Shown here: one piece after another, positions 51,795-60,687 of the stretch
How the letters are laid out: every line of letters begins with the position of its first letter
How positions within the stretch are numbered: position 1 is the first letter of the stretch
Assembly: GCF_039778605.1 (NCBI RefSeq)
Contig: NZ_CP156060.1
Coordinates: 417,501 to 481,500, forward strand
Source of the DNA: Flavobacterium sp. WV_118_3
Lineage (GTDB): Bacteria > Bacteroidota > Bacteroidia > Flavobacteriales > Flavobacteriaceae
DNA length: 64,000 bases
Direction: 5' to 3'
Notes under the pieces: model-generated
Database searches by the model: none
Seen by the model: only the letters and a program-made list of their open reading frames with translations
Told to the model about the DNA's origin: nothing
Translations under genes and position numbers: made by a program

Positions 51795-52628
51795 TTATTT
51801 TTTTAAGCGCAAACGATAGATATCGGTTTGGAGTTTTTCGGTATCATTGTCTTCACATAGTAAAAAGGAAATTTCCGCTTCAGAATCGGAATACAAGGTC
51901 AGCCCTTCAAATTTATGAGTGTTTGATATCGTTCGGGTAAAATCAATTTTCATTTTTTCGATATCAATTCGTCCGATTACACTTCCCAATACCGCTCCGT
52001 CGTTATAGGTCGAATTGGTGTCTTCGGCTGCGGCCAAAAAATAAAGTTTGTCCTGAACCAACGTCGCATCGGTAAAACCAGTACGCACCCCTTTGATTTT
52101 CGGTAGTTTTAATTCGCTGAAAATAATATTAAAATCATCCACTAGGTTTTTACCTTCTATCGTAAAAACAATATTTTTTCCGGTTGTACCATTACCCCGG
52201 TTAAAAAAGTACCAGCTTTTGCCGTTATACGCCACTCCTTCGATATTAAAATTTTCGGAACTAAGCCCGGAAAAGGTTTGCATGGCCGCATATAAGTCGG
52301 AAATATCAACCACCGACACAACTTTTTTGGTCTTTGCATTTACTTTTACCATTTTGTTTCGGTTTGCCGTAGATCCGGAGCCAAAAAGATATAAGGTATC
52401 AGCATACGAAGTAATCGCTTCAAAATCGGGTTTGATTTTTTTGGCGATGTTTTCAGCCGGGTTTTCCAATAACGGATGACGTTTTAGTTGTGCGGATTTG
52501 GTTTCGTATTCGTATAAATAGGAGCTGTTATCGCTGATTATATTCAAAACGGAAGGATCAAAAATAAGTCCGGAAGCCGATCCGACGCCTATAATTTGAA
52601 ATAGTAATTCTAAGGTAAATCGATTCAT
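51795..52628 (-). CDS. DUF6929-like beta-propeller protein
   Basis: A 277-residue protein with repeated blocks NSSYLYEYETKSAQLKRHPL, DFEAITSYADTLYLFGSGSTANRNKMV, NIEGVAYNGKSWYFFNRG and KFEGLTLYSDSEAEISFLLCEDND, a propeller-like series of strands. It resembles the Bacteroidota DUF6929 family, whose function is unknown. Start taken at ATG 52628 rather than one 36 bp upstream, as the extra 12 residues look nonconserved. A signal peptide is not clear. Confidence 0.7.
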   Translation of the reverse strand: MNRFTLELLFQIIGVGSASGLIFDPSVLNIISDNSSYLYEYETKSAQLKRHPLLENPAENIAKKIKPDFEAITSYADTLYLFGSGSTANRNKMVKVNAKTKKVVSVVDISDLYAAMQTFSGLSSENFNIEGVAYNGKSWYFFNRGNGTTGKNIVFTIEGKNLVDDFNIIFSELKLPKIKGVRTGFTDATLVQDKLYFLAAAEDTNSTYNDGAVLGSVIGRIDIEKMKIDFTRTISNTHKFEGLTLYSDSEAEISFLLCEDNDTEKLQTDIYRLRLKK

Positions 52629-52757
52629 GGTTATGCGCTTAATTAGTACTATAAAAGTCTGCATTATTTTTGAAAGTTGCGAAAAAAGCCGTGATAAATT
52701 AGCCGGAATGCCTCTAAATATTCTTATTTTTATAGAAACATCTAATTCACCAGACGT

Positions 52758-53636
52758 ATGAAAACGATTAAGTGCGATGATTTTAGAGTGGACAGTAGCA
52801 TTAAATTATCTGATTTACCGACTGCTTTAAATATAGATACTTCCGAAAAAAAGAAATCCAAAGCATTGGAAAAAACCAGAGAAAAACTGAGCAAACTTCA
52901 GGATAAAATGTATGCACACAATCGCTATGGCGTACTGATTTGTTTGCAGGGAATGGATACTGCCGGAAAAGACAGTCTGATTCGGGAAGTTTTTAAGGAA
53001 TTTAATTCCCGTGGCGTGGTAGTGCATAGTTTTAAAACACCCAATTCGTCTGAACTGGAACACGATTATTTATGGCGGCATTATATGGCGTTACCGGAAA
53101 AAGGAAAGTTCTCGGTTTTTAATCGTACACAATACGAAAATGTACTGGTCACTCGTGTGCATCCGGAATATATATTGAATGAGAATTTACCCGGAATCGA
53201 ATCGGTAGCCGATATTCCGGCCGATTTCTGGCAAAAGCGGTACGAGCAGATCAATAATTTTGAAAAGCATATTGCCCAAAATGGTACCATTGTTCTAAAG
53301 TTTTTTCTGCATTTGAGTAAGGAAGAACAGCGTCAACGCTTGTTACGACGTTTGGACAAAGAGGAGCACAACTGGAAATTTTCACCCGGGGATTTAAAAG
53401 AGCGGGCTAGATGGGACGAATACCAACAGTATTATGAAGAAGCTATTAATAATACATCCAAAAAACATGCGCCCTGGTATGTGGTTCCGGCTGATAATAA
53501 AGAGACGTGTCGTTATATCGTAGCGAAAACAATATTGGACGAGCTGGAAAAATATACGGACATTAAAGAACCGGAATTGGATCCGGAAATTAAAAAACAT
53601 ATCGCGGTATATCGCGAGGAATTACAAAAGGAATAA
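52758..53636 (+). CDS. Polyphosphate kinase 2 family protein
   Basis: A 292-residue PPK2-type nucleotide kinase using polyphosphate to phosphorylate (d)NDP or NMP. Walker A GMDTAGKDSL (65-74), HSFKTPNSSELEHDYLWRHYMALPEKGKFSVFNRTQYENVLVTRVHPE (lid and Walker B, described by position), FLHLSKEEQRQRLLRRLDKEEHNWKFSPGDLKERARWDEYQQYYEEAINNTSKKHAPWYVVPADNK (family core, described by position). Single-domain length. Monocistronic. Confidence 0.93.
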   Translation: MKTIKCDDFRVDSSIKLSDLPTALNIDTSEKKKSKALEKTREKLSKLQDKMYAHNRYGVLICLQGMDTAGKDSLIREVFKEFNSRGVVVHSFKTPNSSELEHDYLWRHYMALPEKGKFSVFNRTQYENVLVTRVHPEYILNENLPGIESVADIPADFWQKRYEQINNFEKHIAQNGTIVLKFFLHLSKEEQRQRLLRRLDKEEHNWKFSPGDLKERARWDEYQQYYEEAINNTSKKHAPWYVVPADNKETCRYIVAKTILDELEKYTDIKEPELDPEIKKHIAVYREELQKE

Positions 53637-53641
53637 AAACA

Positions 53642-53667
53642 AAAAAAACGCCCGGAGGCGTTTTTTT
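53642..53667. terminator. Bidirectional terminator after ppk2
   Basis: Perfect 11-bp stem AAAAAAACGCC/GGCGTTTTTTT with loop cgga, overlapping the end of the convergent META gene by two bases. Confidence 0.82.
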
Positions 53668-54091
53668 ATTTTACAGCTTCAAATTTTGCCAGTGGCGCCA
53701 TTCGGGCTTTATTGAGTTGTAACGTTTTACCGTTGTGGTTGTAATTATCTACGGTGCGAAGTACTTCTAAAAAGGCGGTTTCGGTATCGAGATCCGGGCA
53801 GGCCATTAAGGTGCCCATTAATTGGGAAAGTTCGATACGGCTTCCTTCTTTAAGCGTATAGGTACCGCCAAAACCATTACAACCACTAAACCCCGAGATG
53901 CGATGATCTTTCGCGTCCAGTTGCAGGTAAACATCCTTACCCATTTGGGTTTTCGAAACCGGTTTGCCATTCAATTCGGTCAATTTCCATTTGGTTCCTT
54001 CCAGGGAAGCGGTTGCGGTTGTTTTTTTAGCAGTGTTACACCCTACAGATACTAAAGCCAGGGTTAGTAATGATAAAGTTACTTTTTTCAT
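53666..54091 (-). CDS. META domain lipoprotein
   Basis: A 141-residue lipoprotein with lipobox VSVGC (Cys18) and a META domain: TKWKLTELNGKPVSKTQMGKDVYLQLDAKDHRISGFSGCNGFGGTYTLKEG (described by position, with the family SGFSGCNGFGG). Such HslJ-like proteins relate to heat resistance and motility in E. coli; role here unknown. It lies 6 bp after the NlpE-like gene and is probably cotranscribed. Confidence 0.88.
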   Translation of the reverse strand: MKKVTLSLLTLALVSVGCNTAKKTTATASLEGTKWKLTELNGKPVSKTQMGKDVYLQLDAKDHRISGFSGCNGFGGTYTLKEGSRIELSQLMGTLMACPDLDTETAFLEVLRTVDNYNHNGKTLQLNKARMAPLAKFEAVK

Positions 54092-54097
54092 ATTCGT

Positions 54098-54559
54098 TTA
54101 ATTTTCTGGGACATTCATCTCTTTGTTTAAAACATATTTCTTTGCAAGTGTCCCGGTTATTTTTTTTCCTTCCATGTCCAGCATGGTCAACTGATTGGCA
54201 CCTACCAAAAACTGACTTGGACCGTCTTTGATATTGTCCAGCTTGACCGTACTGCCATCATCACTCCAGTTGAAGGATCCTGTTACCTGGAGGATGTCGT
54301 TCCCTTTGCCCTGATATTTAGTTGTCATCACATACGTTTTATCCCGGTTAAGGGTAACGGTGGTTTCGATACCTTCACAATCGGCACAAGGGGTTACACC
54401 TTTATACGTTCCGTCCCAATCCAATACATTTTCACTACTTTTTGCCAGTGACGTGCTACTTTTTTCAGTGTTTGCTCCGTCGCTATCGGCTTTGTTTTCT
54501 TTTTTACACGAGGTCATCGCAAAAGCGATACAAGCTACGGCTAGAATTACTTTTTTCAT
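54098..54559 (-). CDS. NlpE N-terminal domain lipoprotein
   Basis: A 153-residue lipoprotein (lipobox AMTSC, Cys18) with GTYKGVTPCADCEGIETTVTLN (the NlpE CxxC, Cys58 and Cys61) and a lipocalin-like beta region. NlpE in enterics senses copper or surface stress and signals to Cpx. A Cpx system is not known in this group, so the signalling link is doubtful. It has a copper context only by family name; the copper operon is 43 kb away. First gene of a pair with META. Confidence 0.85.
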   Translation of the reverse strand: MKKVILAVACIAFAMTSCKKENKADSDGANTEKSSTSLAKSSENVLDWDGTYKGVTPCADCEGIETTVTLNRDKTYVMTTKYQGKGNDILQVTGSFNWSDDGSTVKLDNIKDGPSQFLVGANQLTMLDMEGKKITGTLAKKYVLNKEMNVPEN

Positions 54560-54668
54560 AAGAAGTGATTTATAAGTTGTTGATTATCCAGAGAATTCAC
54601 TTATAAAGGTAGTGATATTTTACTAACATTTTTGGAATTAATGCTAAAAAAACATAACCATTTTCCTG

Positions 54669-55160
54669 TTATAATTTAAAGCCGTAGGCCAGGCGGAGCG
54701 ACAGCTGTCCGGTATTAAAATGGTTGTAATCTTCATAGCGCAGGCTAATGTCGATGTTTTTGGTTGCAATACCAATTCCGGGTGCCCAAAGGAAGGAAGT
54801 GCCCATACCGTCTTTGACACCAATACCGGCACCGACTTCACCCAAAACATAAATCTGGTTTCCTAAAAAGGATTTAAAACCCAGTTTGGCCGGAATAAAA
54901 CCTCCATCTGCATCCTTGCTGAACAAATGGGTATATCCTGTTGTGGCGGCCAACGATGTTTTTTGCGTTAAATCGTATTGCAATCGCGCATCTGCTCCTA
55001 AACTGAAGTCGTACGAACTGTTTATCGGAATCCCTCCGTTTAGTCCGAACCCTACACGCCATCCTTTTTCATATCCCTGACTTTGGGCCTGGGAATCTGT
55101 CGAGAAGAATAGTGCTGAAGCTATCGCAGTCAGTCCTAAAAGCTTTTTAACATTTTTCAT
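54669..55160 (-). CDS. Outer-membrane beta-barrel protein
   Basis: A 163-residue protein with a signal peptide (IASALFFSTDSQAQS) and alternating hydrophobic strands such as GWRVGFGLNGGIPINSSYDFSLGADARLQYDLTQKTSLAATTGYTHLF (described by position 32-76) ending SLRLAYGFKL, the C-terminal aromatic pattern recognised by the BAM machinery. Size fits an 8-strand barrel. Function unknown. Confidence 0.82.
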   Translation of the reverse strand: MKNVKKLLGLTAIASALFFSTDSQAQSQGYEKGWRVGFGLNGGIPINSSYDFSLGADARLQYDLTQKTSLAATTGYTHLFSKDADGGFIPAKLGFKSFLGNQIYVLGEVGAGIGVKDGMGTSFLWAPGIGIATKNIDISLRYEDYNHFNTGQLSLRLAYGFKL

Positions 55161-55363
55161 ATTTAATACGTTTTATGTTTAACAATATGGATTTTAACAA
55201 CAATCAGGCCATTTTGTTATTTTTTAAAACTTAATTTTATGTTAATTTAATATAAAATATCGTATTAAAACAGTGTAAAATATTGATTTTTAATATTTTG
55301 TATGCTTTTTTGGGCTGGACTGAAAATTACTATTTTTAATGATACTATGGCGTGGCAAGTTCT

Positions 55364-55371
55364 TACCTTTG
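55364..55371 (+). promoter_or_regulatory. Putative -7 element of the MATE gene
   Basis: TACCTTTG, an exact TAnnTTTG, 17 bp before ATG 55389. This also argues against the upstream in-frame start codons, which would lie at or before the promoter. Confidence 0.4.
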
Positions 55372-55388
55372 CCGGAAAATGGAGTAAA

Positions 55389-56789
55389 ATGAGATTGTCG
55401 GTATACACAAAAGAGTTTGGTTATAACCTGCGATTGGCCTACCCGATTATTTTAGGAATGTTGGGGCATACCCTGGTGGCTATCGTGGATAATATTATGG
55501 TAGGAAAACTTGGGCCAACCGAATTGGCGGCTGTTTCCCTGGGGAATAGTTTTGTATTTATTGCCATGTCGCTGGGCGTTGGGTTTTCTACGGCCATAAC
55601 GCCATTGATCGCGGAAGCCGATGGTGAAAAAAGCCTCGAAAAGGGGAGAAGTGTTTTCCATCACGGACTGGTATTGTGTACGATATTGGGAATTTCATTG
55701 TTTACGCTGATCTATTTTTCAAAACCGATCATCCGTTTTATGGGACAACCGGAAGAAGTGGTGGAAATGGCAAGACCGTTTCTGGATATTGTCGCTTTTT
55801 CGTTGATTCCGCTTATTATTTTTCAGGGGTATAAACAGTTTGCCGATGGAAAGTCGGAAACCAAATATGCCATGTGGGCTACGGTGATTTGTAATGTAGT
55901 TCACCTGATCATTAATTATTTTCTGATCTATGGAATCTGGATTTTCCCCAAAATGGGAATTGTCGGAGCGGCTATCGGTACCGTATCGTCCCGTTTTGTA
56001 ATGCTGATCTATATGCATTATGCCTTAAAAACGAAAGAAAAGTTTAAACCGTATTTTGAAGGATTCAGTTTAGCATCGATCAAAAAATCGATGAGTAAAA
56101 AAATTATTGCCTTGGGATTACCGTCTTCGATGCAGATGTTTTTCGAAGTGGCGTTGTTTACCGGAGCCGTATGGCTTTCCGGCCGATTGGGAACAACCAG
56201 TCAGGCGGCCAATCAGATCGCGTTGAGTATGGCTTCGTTTACCTTTATGTTTGCTTCGGGATTAAGTGTGGCCGGAATGGTGCGCGTTGGAAATTACAAA
56301 GGAATGCAGGATTATAAAAAATTGCAGGTAGTGGCGCGTTCCATTTTCCTGTTGGCAATTATCATTGAGACGATTTTTGCTTTATTGTTTGTAGGTTTAC
56401 ATCAGATATTACCAGCACTTTTTGTCAATGCGAACAGTGCCGCCCATATAGCCGATACCGCTGAAGTAATCCATATTGCTTCCCGTTTACTAATTGTAGC
56501 GGCAGTTTTCCAGATTTCGGATGGTGTACAGGTCGCGGTTTTAGGAGCTTTACGTGGCATTCAGGATGTGAAAATCCCGATGTATATTACTTTTGTTGCG
56601 TATTGGGTAATCGGATTTCCAATTTCGATTTATCTGGGCTTGTATACCAAATTGGGAGGCGAAGGAATCTGGATCGGATTATTAGCCGGATTAACCACCG
56701 CAGCAATATTTTTGTATATTCGCTTTAGCCGTCTGACGCGAAAATTGCTTCTGGATGATGCTAAAGCAGTTACCAAAATTATAAATTAA
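55389..56789 (+). CDS. MATE family efflux transporter
   Basis: A 466-residue MATE (NorM-type) exporter with 12 membrane helices. LRLAYPIILGMLGHTLVAIVDNIMVGKLGPTELAAVSLGNSFVFIAMSLGVGFSTAITPLIAEADGEK (described by position) covers the first helices and the family motif. Pumps cationic drugs using Na+ or H+. Start at ATG 55389 (MRLSVYTKEFGYNL) chosen for its place after the -7 box and because upstream residues look noncoding. Confidence 0.92.
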   Translation: MRLSVYTKEFGYNLRLAYPIILGMLGHTLVAIVDNIMVGKLGPTELAAVSLGNSFVFIAMSLGVGFSTAITPLIAEADGEKSLEKGRSVFHHGLVLCTILGISLFTLIYFSKPIIRFMGQPEEVVEMARPFLDIVAFSLIPLIIFQGYKQFADGKSETKYAMWATVICNVVHLIINYFLIYGIWIFPKMGIVGAAIGTVSSRFVMLIYMHYALKTKEKFKPYFEGFSLASIKKSMSKKIIALGLPSSMQMFFEVALFTGAVWLSGRLGTTSQAANQIALSMASFTFMFASGLSVAGMVRVGNYKGMQDYKKLQVVARSIFLLAIIIETIFALLFVGLHQILPALFVNANSAAHIADTAEVIHIASRLLIVAAVFQISDGVQVAVLGALRGIQDVKIPMYITFVAYWVIGFPISIYLGLYTKLGGEGIWIGLLAGLTTAAIFLYIRFSRLTRKLLLDDAKAVTKIIN

Positions 56790-56809
56790 GAGAATTAAAT
56801 AAGAACCAT

Positions 56810-57037
56810 ATGGAATTACCAAAATTTGTACTGGCCGATAACACCGATTTTCCGGATGATATTTTTATTATCCACCTGGAATACCCTCGTTTTTTGATCA
56901 ACCTTAAAGATGACTCGATTGAGTTTTTGGAAGAACTGGACGATGAGGATGAGGAAGATATGGAGGCCGAAATGGAAAAATTAATCCAGCTTGCCGGTGA
57001 GTTTTACGACCGTGAGATGGAGCGTTACGAAGAGTAA
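56810..57037 (+). CDS. Small acidic protein, unknown
   Basis: A 75-residue protein: MELPKFVLADNTDFPDDIFIIHLEYPRFLINLKDDSIEFLEELDDEDEEDMEAEM (described by position 1-55), so globular-looking at first with a strongly acidic helical C-terminus. It is a pattern I associate with conserved Flavobacteriia hypothetical proteins. It is 20 bp after the MATE stop and on the same strand. Confidence 0.68.
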   Translation: MELPKFVLADNTDFPDDIFIIHLEYPRFLINLKDDSIEFLEELDDEDEEDMEAEMEKLIQLAGEFYDREMERYEE

Positions 57038-57039
57038 GC

Positions 57040-58125
57040 CTATTTAAAATAGTTGTCAAGTAATAATTTAGCGGCTGCAAACGGTGATATTTCATTGTTT
57101 TGCACCGCTTTTTTGTTTTCCTCCAGTAAGATCTGAATGTCAGGATGGTTATAGAAGTTCTGTTTTAACTGTTCGTTTATCGTTTCCAGTAACCAATATT
57201 GGTTTTGTTCTTTTCGTTTCTGATGAAAATAGCCGTTTTCACGGGTGAGTGTAAAGTATTCTTCAATAGTGTTCCAAACGTCCGGAATACCTTCCTGCGT
57301 TAAAGCACTACAGGTGGTTACTTTTGGTGACCAACCGGAGTTTTTCATCGGAAATAAATGTAAGGCCCGGTTGTATTCGGTTTTCGCCAGTCGGGCGCGT
57401 TTGATATTGTCGCCGTCCGCTTTGTTGATCACAATCGCATCGGCCATTTCCATAATCCCGCGTTTGATCCCTTGTAGTTCGTCTCCGGCTCCGGCCAGAT
57501 TTAACAACAGAAAGAAATCGACCATACTGTGTACCGCCGTTTCACTCTGACCTACGCCAACGGTTTCGATTAGGATGGTGTCAAATCCGCAGGCTTCGCA
57601 AAGAATGATTGTTTCACGGGTTTTACGCGCTACACCGCCAAGGCTTTCTCCTGATGCCGATGGTCGGATATAGGCATTTTCGTCTTTTACCAATTCTTCC
57701 ATTCGGGTTTTATCACCCAAAATACTACCATGAGAAATTGAACTACTCGGGTCGACAGCCAATACGGCCACTTTCTTACCCAATCCGGTCAGGTATTTTC
57801 CAAAAGCTTCGATAAAGGTGCTTTTTCCAACTCCGGGTACACCGGTTATCCCAACGCGTACCGATTTATTGGCATACGGTAAACAGGCTTTGATAATTTC
57901 ATTGGCTTTTTCTAAATGGGTGGTACTCGTGCTTTCAATTAAAGTGATGGCGCGACTCAATGCAATTTTATCTCCGCTCAAAATCCCGGCAATCAGTTGT
58001 TCCGATGTCGGTTGTTGGCGGCGGTATTGCCGGATCTGGGCTACTGAGGCAGAACTGACAATTTCCGGTTGTTCAATACCGTCTTTTTCGTGTAAAGCCG
58101 TTGGATGCGATTTCTTGTTTGCCAC
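57040..58125 (-). CDS. meaB: Methylmalonyl-CoA mutase-associated GTPase MeaB
   Basis: A 361-residue G3E GTPase that loads and protects adenosylcobalamin in methylmalonyl-CoA mutase. P-loop GVPGVGKST (95-103), LAVDPSSSISHGSILGDKTRM (switch region), IRPSASGESLGGVARKT, ILIETVGVGQSE and VINKADGDN (NKxD). Start taken at GTG 58125 because no ATG lies nearby; the only in-frame upstream start is a TTG at 58167. Its target mutase is encoded at 14595-18125. Confidence 0.93.
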   Translation of the reverse strand: MANKKSHPTALHEKDGIEQPEIVSSASVAQIRQYRRQQPTSEQLIAGILSGDKIALSRAITLIESTSTTHLEKANEIIKACLPYANKSVRVGITGVPGVGKSTFIEAFGKYLTGLGKKVAVLAVDPSSSISHGSILGDKTRMEELVKDENAYIRPSASGESLGGVARKTRETIILCEACGFDTILIETVGVGQSETAVHSMVDFFLLLNLAGAGDELQGIKRGIMEMADAIVINKADGDNIKRARLAKTEYNRALHLFPMKNSGWSPKVTTCSALTQEGIPDVWNTIEEYFTLTRENGYFHQKRKEQNQYWLLETINEQLKQNFYNHPDIQILLEENKKAVQNNEISPFAAAKLLLDNYFK

Positions 58126-58160
58126 TGGGATAATTTTGAACTGTAAAATTAAAGAAAAAG

Positions 58161-58194
58161 TGCACAATATTCAATTCGACTTGAAGATTGTGCA
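58161..58194 (-). terminator. Terminator of the NAD(P)-binding protein gene
   Basis: 14-bp stem with one mismatch, TGCACAAT-a-TTCAA/TTGAA-g-ATTGTGCA with 6-base loop, followed on the minus strand by TTTTT, 24 bp after the stop. Confidence 0.75.
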
Positions 58195-58217
58195 CCCTGG
58201 GTTATATTAGATGGAAA

Positions 58218-58865
58218 TTAGTAAGCGGCTGTAAAACGTACCTGGTGGTGTTTTGGGTTTTCGGTTTCATCGGCAATAACTACGGCCAAATCCTGAACCG
58301 ATAAGATACTACGCTGATTGTCATCAAATACCGGGTTGTCCAAACCTAAACGATAGTTACCGGTTCTTCCGGTGGTAATGCCCGGATGCATTTCGAATGC
58401 CGGACTAAAGAAAGCCCAATCCAATTCTTTTTCGTCTTTTAGAAAGTTTAGATAATCGCGTGCGGCAGTAGCCCCGGCATGGTATTCTTTTGGAAAATCC
58501 GGTGTGTCTACAGCTTGTAATCCAGGAGCAACAAATAAACTTCCGGCGCCGCCAATTACGATATAGCGTTTTACGCCCGATTCTTTTACGGCTTCCTGAA
58601 TGGCTTTGGAACCGTTGATAAAATCATCGTAAATATTCGGGTTGGTCCATCCGGAATTATAAGCACTGATCACAACATCATGACCGGTTAATACTGTAGC
58701 GAGTTCCGAAACGTTAAATATGTCGGCTTTTACCCAGTTTACATTGGTATGAGTTGTTGTTTTCGGATTTCGGGCAATGGCGGTAACCTGATGGTTGCGG
58801 TTGCTGATTTCGTCTAAAAGGGTAGAACCTACAAATCCTGTGGCTCCGATAATGGCTACTTTCAT
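58218..58865 (-). CDS. NAD(P)H-binding oxidoreductase (NmrA-like)
   Basis: A 215-residue single Rossmann protein: MKVAIIGATGFVGSTLLDEISNRNHQVTAIARNP (described by position 1-34), VISAYNSGW, GVKRYIVIGGAGSLFVAPG (the family GGAGS motif) and SPAFEMHPGITTGRTGNYR. Similar proteins lie next to Rrf2 regulators and respond to redox or flavin stress. Start at ATG 58865, downstream of a longer frame. A near-copy of the Rrf2 operator lies 10 bp upstream of the ATG. Target substrate unknown. Confidence 0.86.
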   Translation of the reverse strand: MKVAIIGATGFVGSTLLDEISNRNHQVTAIARNPKTTTHTNVNWVKADIFNVSELATVLTGHDVVISAYNSGWTNPNIYDDFINGSKAIQEAVKESGVKRYIVIGGAGSLFVAPGLQAVDTPDFPKEYHAGATAARDYLNFLKDEKELDWAFFSPAFEMHPGITTGRTGNYRLGLDNPVFDDNQRSILSVQDLAVVIADETENPKHHQVRFTAAY

Positions 58866-58874
58866 GTTTTTATA

Positions 58875-58893
58875 TATAATAAAATTTGTTACA
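58875..58893. promoter_or_regulatory. Probable Rrf2 operator before the NAD(P)-binding gene
   Basis: TATAATAAAATTTGTTACA matches 16 of 19 bases of the palindrome TGTAATAAAATGTATTACA before the rrf2-type gene (59323-59341), suggesting common control. The site is 10 bp before the ATG. Confidence 0.62.
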
Positions 58894-58911
58894 GTTTTGG
58901 GTAAAAAAATA

Positions 58912-59319
58912 TCAGAACTGCTCACTGAATTCTTCCAGCGAGATGGACTTCAATTTATTGACAATCGCTATGTTGATGTCGTCATATAAAGCAGTCAGAT
59001 TACTATTGATTTGTTTGCCAACCGGACATTCCGGGTTCGGATCGTTTTTCGAAAAACCAAAGCTCATCTTTTCGAAAGTCATGTTAAATATTGCTTCCAT
59101 AGAGATCATAGATGCTGGCTTGATCAGTTTCGTTCCGCCATTTTTTCCCTCTTTGCTTGCTACCAGATGGTGTTTTTTAAGGTTGGCAATTTCTTTGCGA
59201 ACGAGTACCGGATGAATGTTCAGGCTGCCGGCGATATAGTCCGAAGCCATGTATTCGTCTGGGAATTTTGCTAAGAGCGTTAGTATATGTGTGGTGATGG
59301 CAAACTTACCGGTAATCAT
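58912..59319 (-). CDS. Rrf2 family transcriptional regulator without Fe-S cysteines
   Basis: A 135-residue winged-helix protein: KFAITTHILTLLAKFPDEYMASDYIAGSLNIHPVLVRKEIANLKKHHLVASKEGKNGGTKLIKPASMISMEAI (described by position 5-76) is the Rrf2 fold. Only one Cys (in ECPVGK) is present, so no iron-sulfur cluster of the IscR or NsrR kind; it is closer to YwnA-like, ligand unknown. It precedes the NAD(P)-binding gene on the same strand (46 bp apart) and has its own palindrome. Confidence 0.9.
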   Translation of the reverse strand: MITGKFAITTHILTLLAKFPDEYMASDYIAGSLNIHPVLVRKEIANLKKHHLVASKEGKNGGTKLIKPASMISMEAIFNMTFEKMSFGFSKNDPNPECPVGKQINSNLTALYDDINIAIVNKLKSISLEEFSEQF

Positions 59320-59322
59320 AAC

Positions 59323-59347
59323 TGTAATAAAATGTATTACAAATTTA
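59323..59347. promoter_or_regulatory. Rrf2 operator palindrome and -7 box
   Basis: Inverted repeat TGTAATA-aaatg-TATTACA (59323-59341) 4 bp before the Rrf2 ATG, overlapping the minus-strand -7 box TAAATTTG (59340-59347). It fits autorepression. The divergent MFS gene starts 96 bp away and might also be affected. Confidence 0.65.
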
Positions 59348-59442
59348 TATCGCTTCTTTGGAATAAAAAATATTTTGGCTTTTTTTTAAGAAAAATTATT
59401 GGCGCGGATTGTCGAAATTTGCACCTTGATACTGCGAATATA

Positions 59443-60681
59443 ATGACGTTTAAACAAAAATATACCCTCCTTTTTATCCTCGCAGGTTTATCGGCTCTGG
59501 CTCCTTTCAGCATCGATATGTACCTGCCCGCATTTCCGGCCATAGCGAAAGGACTGCATACGGATATCCCACAGGTTACCCTGTCGCTTACCAGTTATTT
59601 TATTGGAATTAGCATCGGCCAGCTTTTCTACGGACCGATTATTGATAAATTCGGACGAAAGAAACCTTTATTACTGGGGTTGTTATTGTTTATCGTGGCT
59701 TCGATCGGTTGTGCATTTTCCCCTTCGATTTACTGGTTGATCACTATGCGGGTTGTTCTGGCACTAGGTGGATGCGTCGGTATGGTTGTGAGTAGGGCCG
59801 TAGTACGCGATTTGTTTCCGGTTTCGGAGATTGCTAAAATATTTTCTATTCTGATGTTAATCGTAGGTGTGGCTCCGATTCTGGCGCCCTCTATCGGTGG
59901 TTGGGTGGTATCGGTTTCCGACTGGCGGTCTATTTTTTATGTGCTGGCGATAATCGGATTGTTGTTGACCCTGGCGGTGTATTTTTATCTGCCGGAGAGT
60001 ATAAAAGAAAGGACTACGGAACCACTTAATTTTAACAACAGTATCCGTGACTATAAAGCTGTGTTTTTCGAAAAGACCTTTTTATTCTACGCTTTTGCCG
60101 GTAGTGCGGCCATGGCGGGGATGTTTGCCTATATCAGCGGATCACCGTTTGCGTTTATGAAGTATTTCGGATTAACAGAAGCGCAGTATGGCTGGGTTTT
60201 CGGAATCAATGCGATGGGTTTTATCGCTGGGAGCCAGTTAAACCGTTTACTGTTAAACCGATTAACGTCGTTGCAAATTGTTACGCTGTCCGGAGGAACC
60301 TTATTTATTGTGGCTTTGTCGTTGATCACATTATTACAACTGCAATTGTTTACACCCGTAATCCTGATTCTGCACTTGTTTACCTTCCTGTTTTGCCTCG
60401 GAATATTAGTACCGAACAGTACGGCAATGGCCTTGGCACCGTTTTCTGAAAATGCAGGTAGTGCTTCGGCATTAATTGGATTTTTGCAGATGGTTTGCGG
60501 GGCGATTTTATCGGCAATTGTAAGTGCATTACACGATGAAACCTTGTTTCCAATGGTGGGCGGAATGGCTACTGCCGGGATAGTGGCTTTTGTCATTATT
60601 CTGCGTTTGAATAGCAATACTAAAAAAGGAAAAATTAACCCGGCGCCCATACCGGTACCGGTTGCTACTAAAAAGTTATAG
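59443..60681 (+). CDS. Bcr/CflA family MFS drug exporter
   Basis: A 412-residue 12-helix MFS protein: LLFILAGLSALAPFSIDMYLPAFPAIAKGL (described by position; the family motif DMYLPAFP), GPIIDKFGRKKPLLLGL (motif A) and RVVLALGGCVGMVVSRAVVRDLF. Exports drugs such as bicyclomycin or sulphonamides with H+. Start at ATG 59443 chosen because the preceding in-frame codons (from 59287) overlap the regulator promoter. Its stop is 6 bp before the next transporter. Confidence 0.88.
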   Translation: MTFKQKYTLLFILAGLSALAPFSIDMYLPAFPAIAKGLHTDIPQVTLSLTSYFIGISIGQLFYGPIIDKFGRKKPLLLGLLLFIVASIGCAFSPSIYWLITMRVVLALGGCVGMVVSRAVVRDLFPVSEIAKIFSILMLIVGVAPILAPSIGGWVVSVSDWRSIFYVLAIIGLLLTLAVYFYLPESIKERTTEPLNFNNSIRDYKAVFFEKTFLFYAFAGSAAMAGMFAYISGSPFAFMKYFGLTEAQYGWVFGINAMGFIAGSQLNRLLLNRLTSLQIVTLSGGTLFIVALSLITLLQLQLFTPVILILHLFTFLFCLGILVPNSTAMALAPFSENAGSASALIGFLQMVCGAILSAIVSALHDETLFPMVGGMATAGIVAFVIILRLNSNTKKGKINPAPIPVPVATKKL

Positions 60682-60687
60682 AATACC

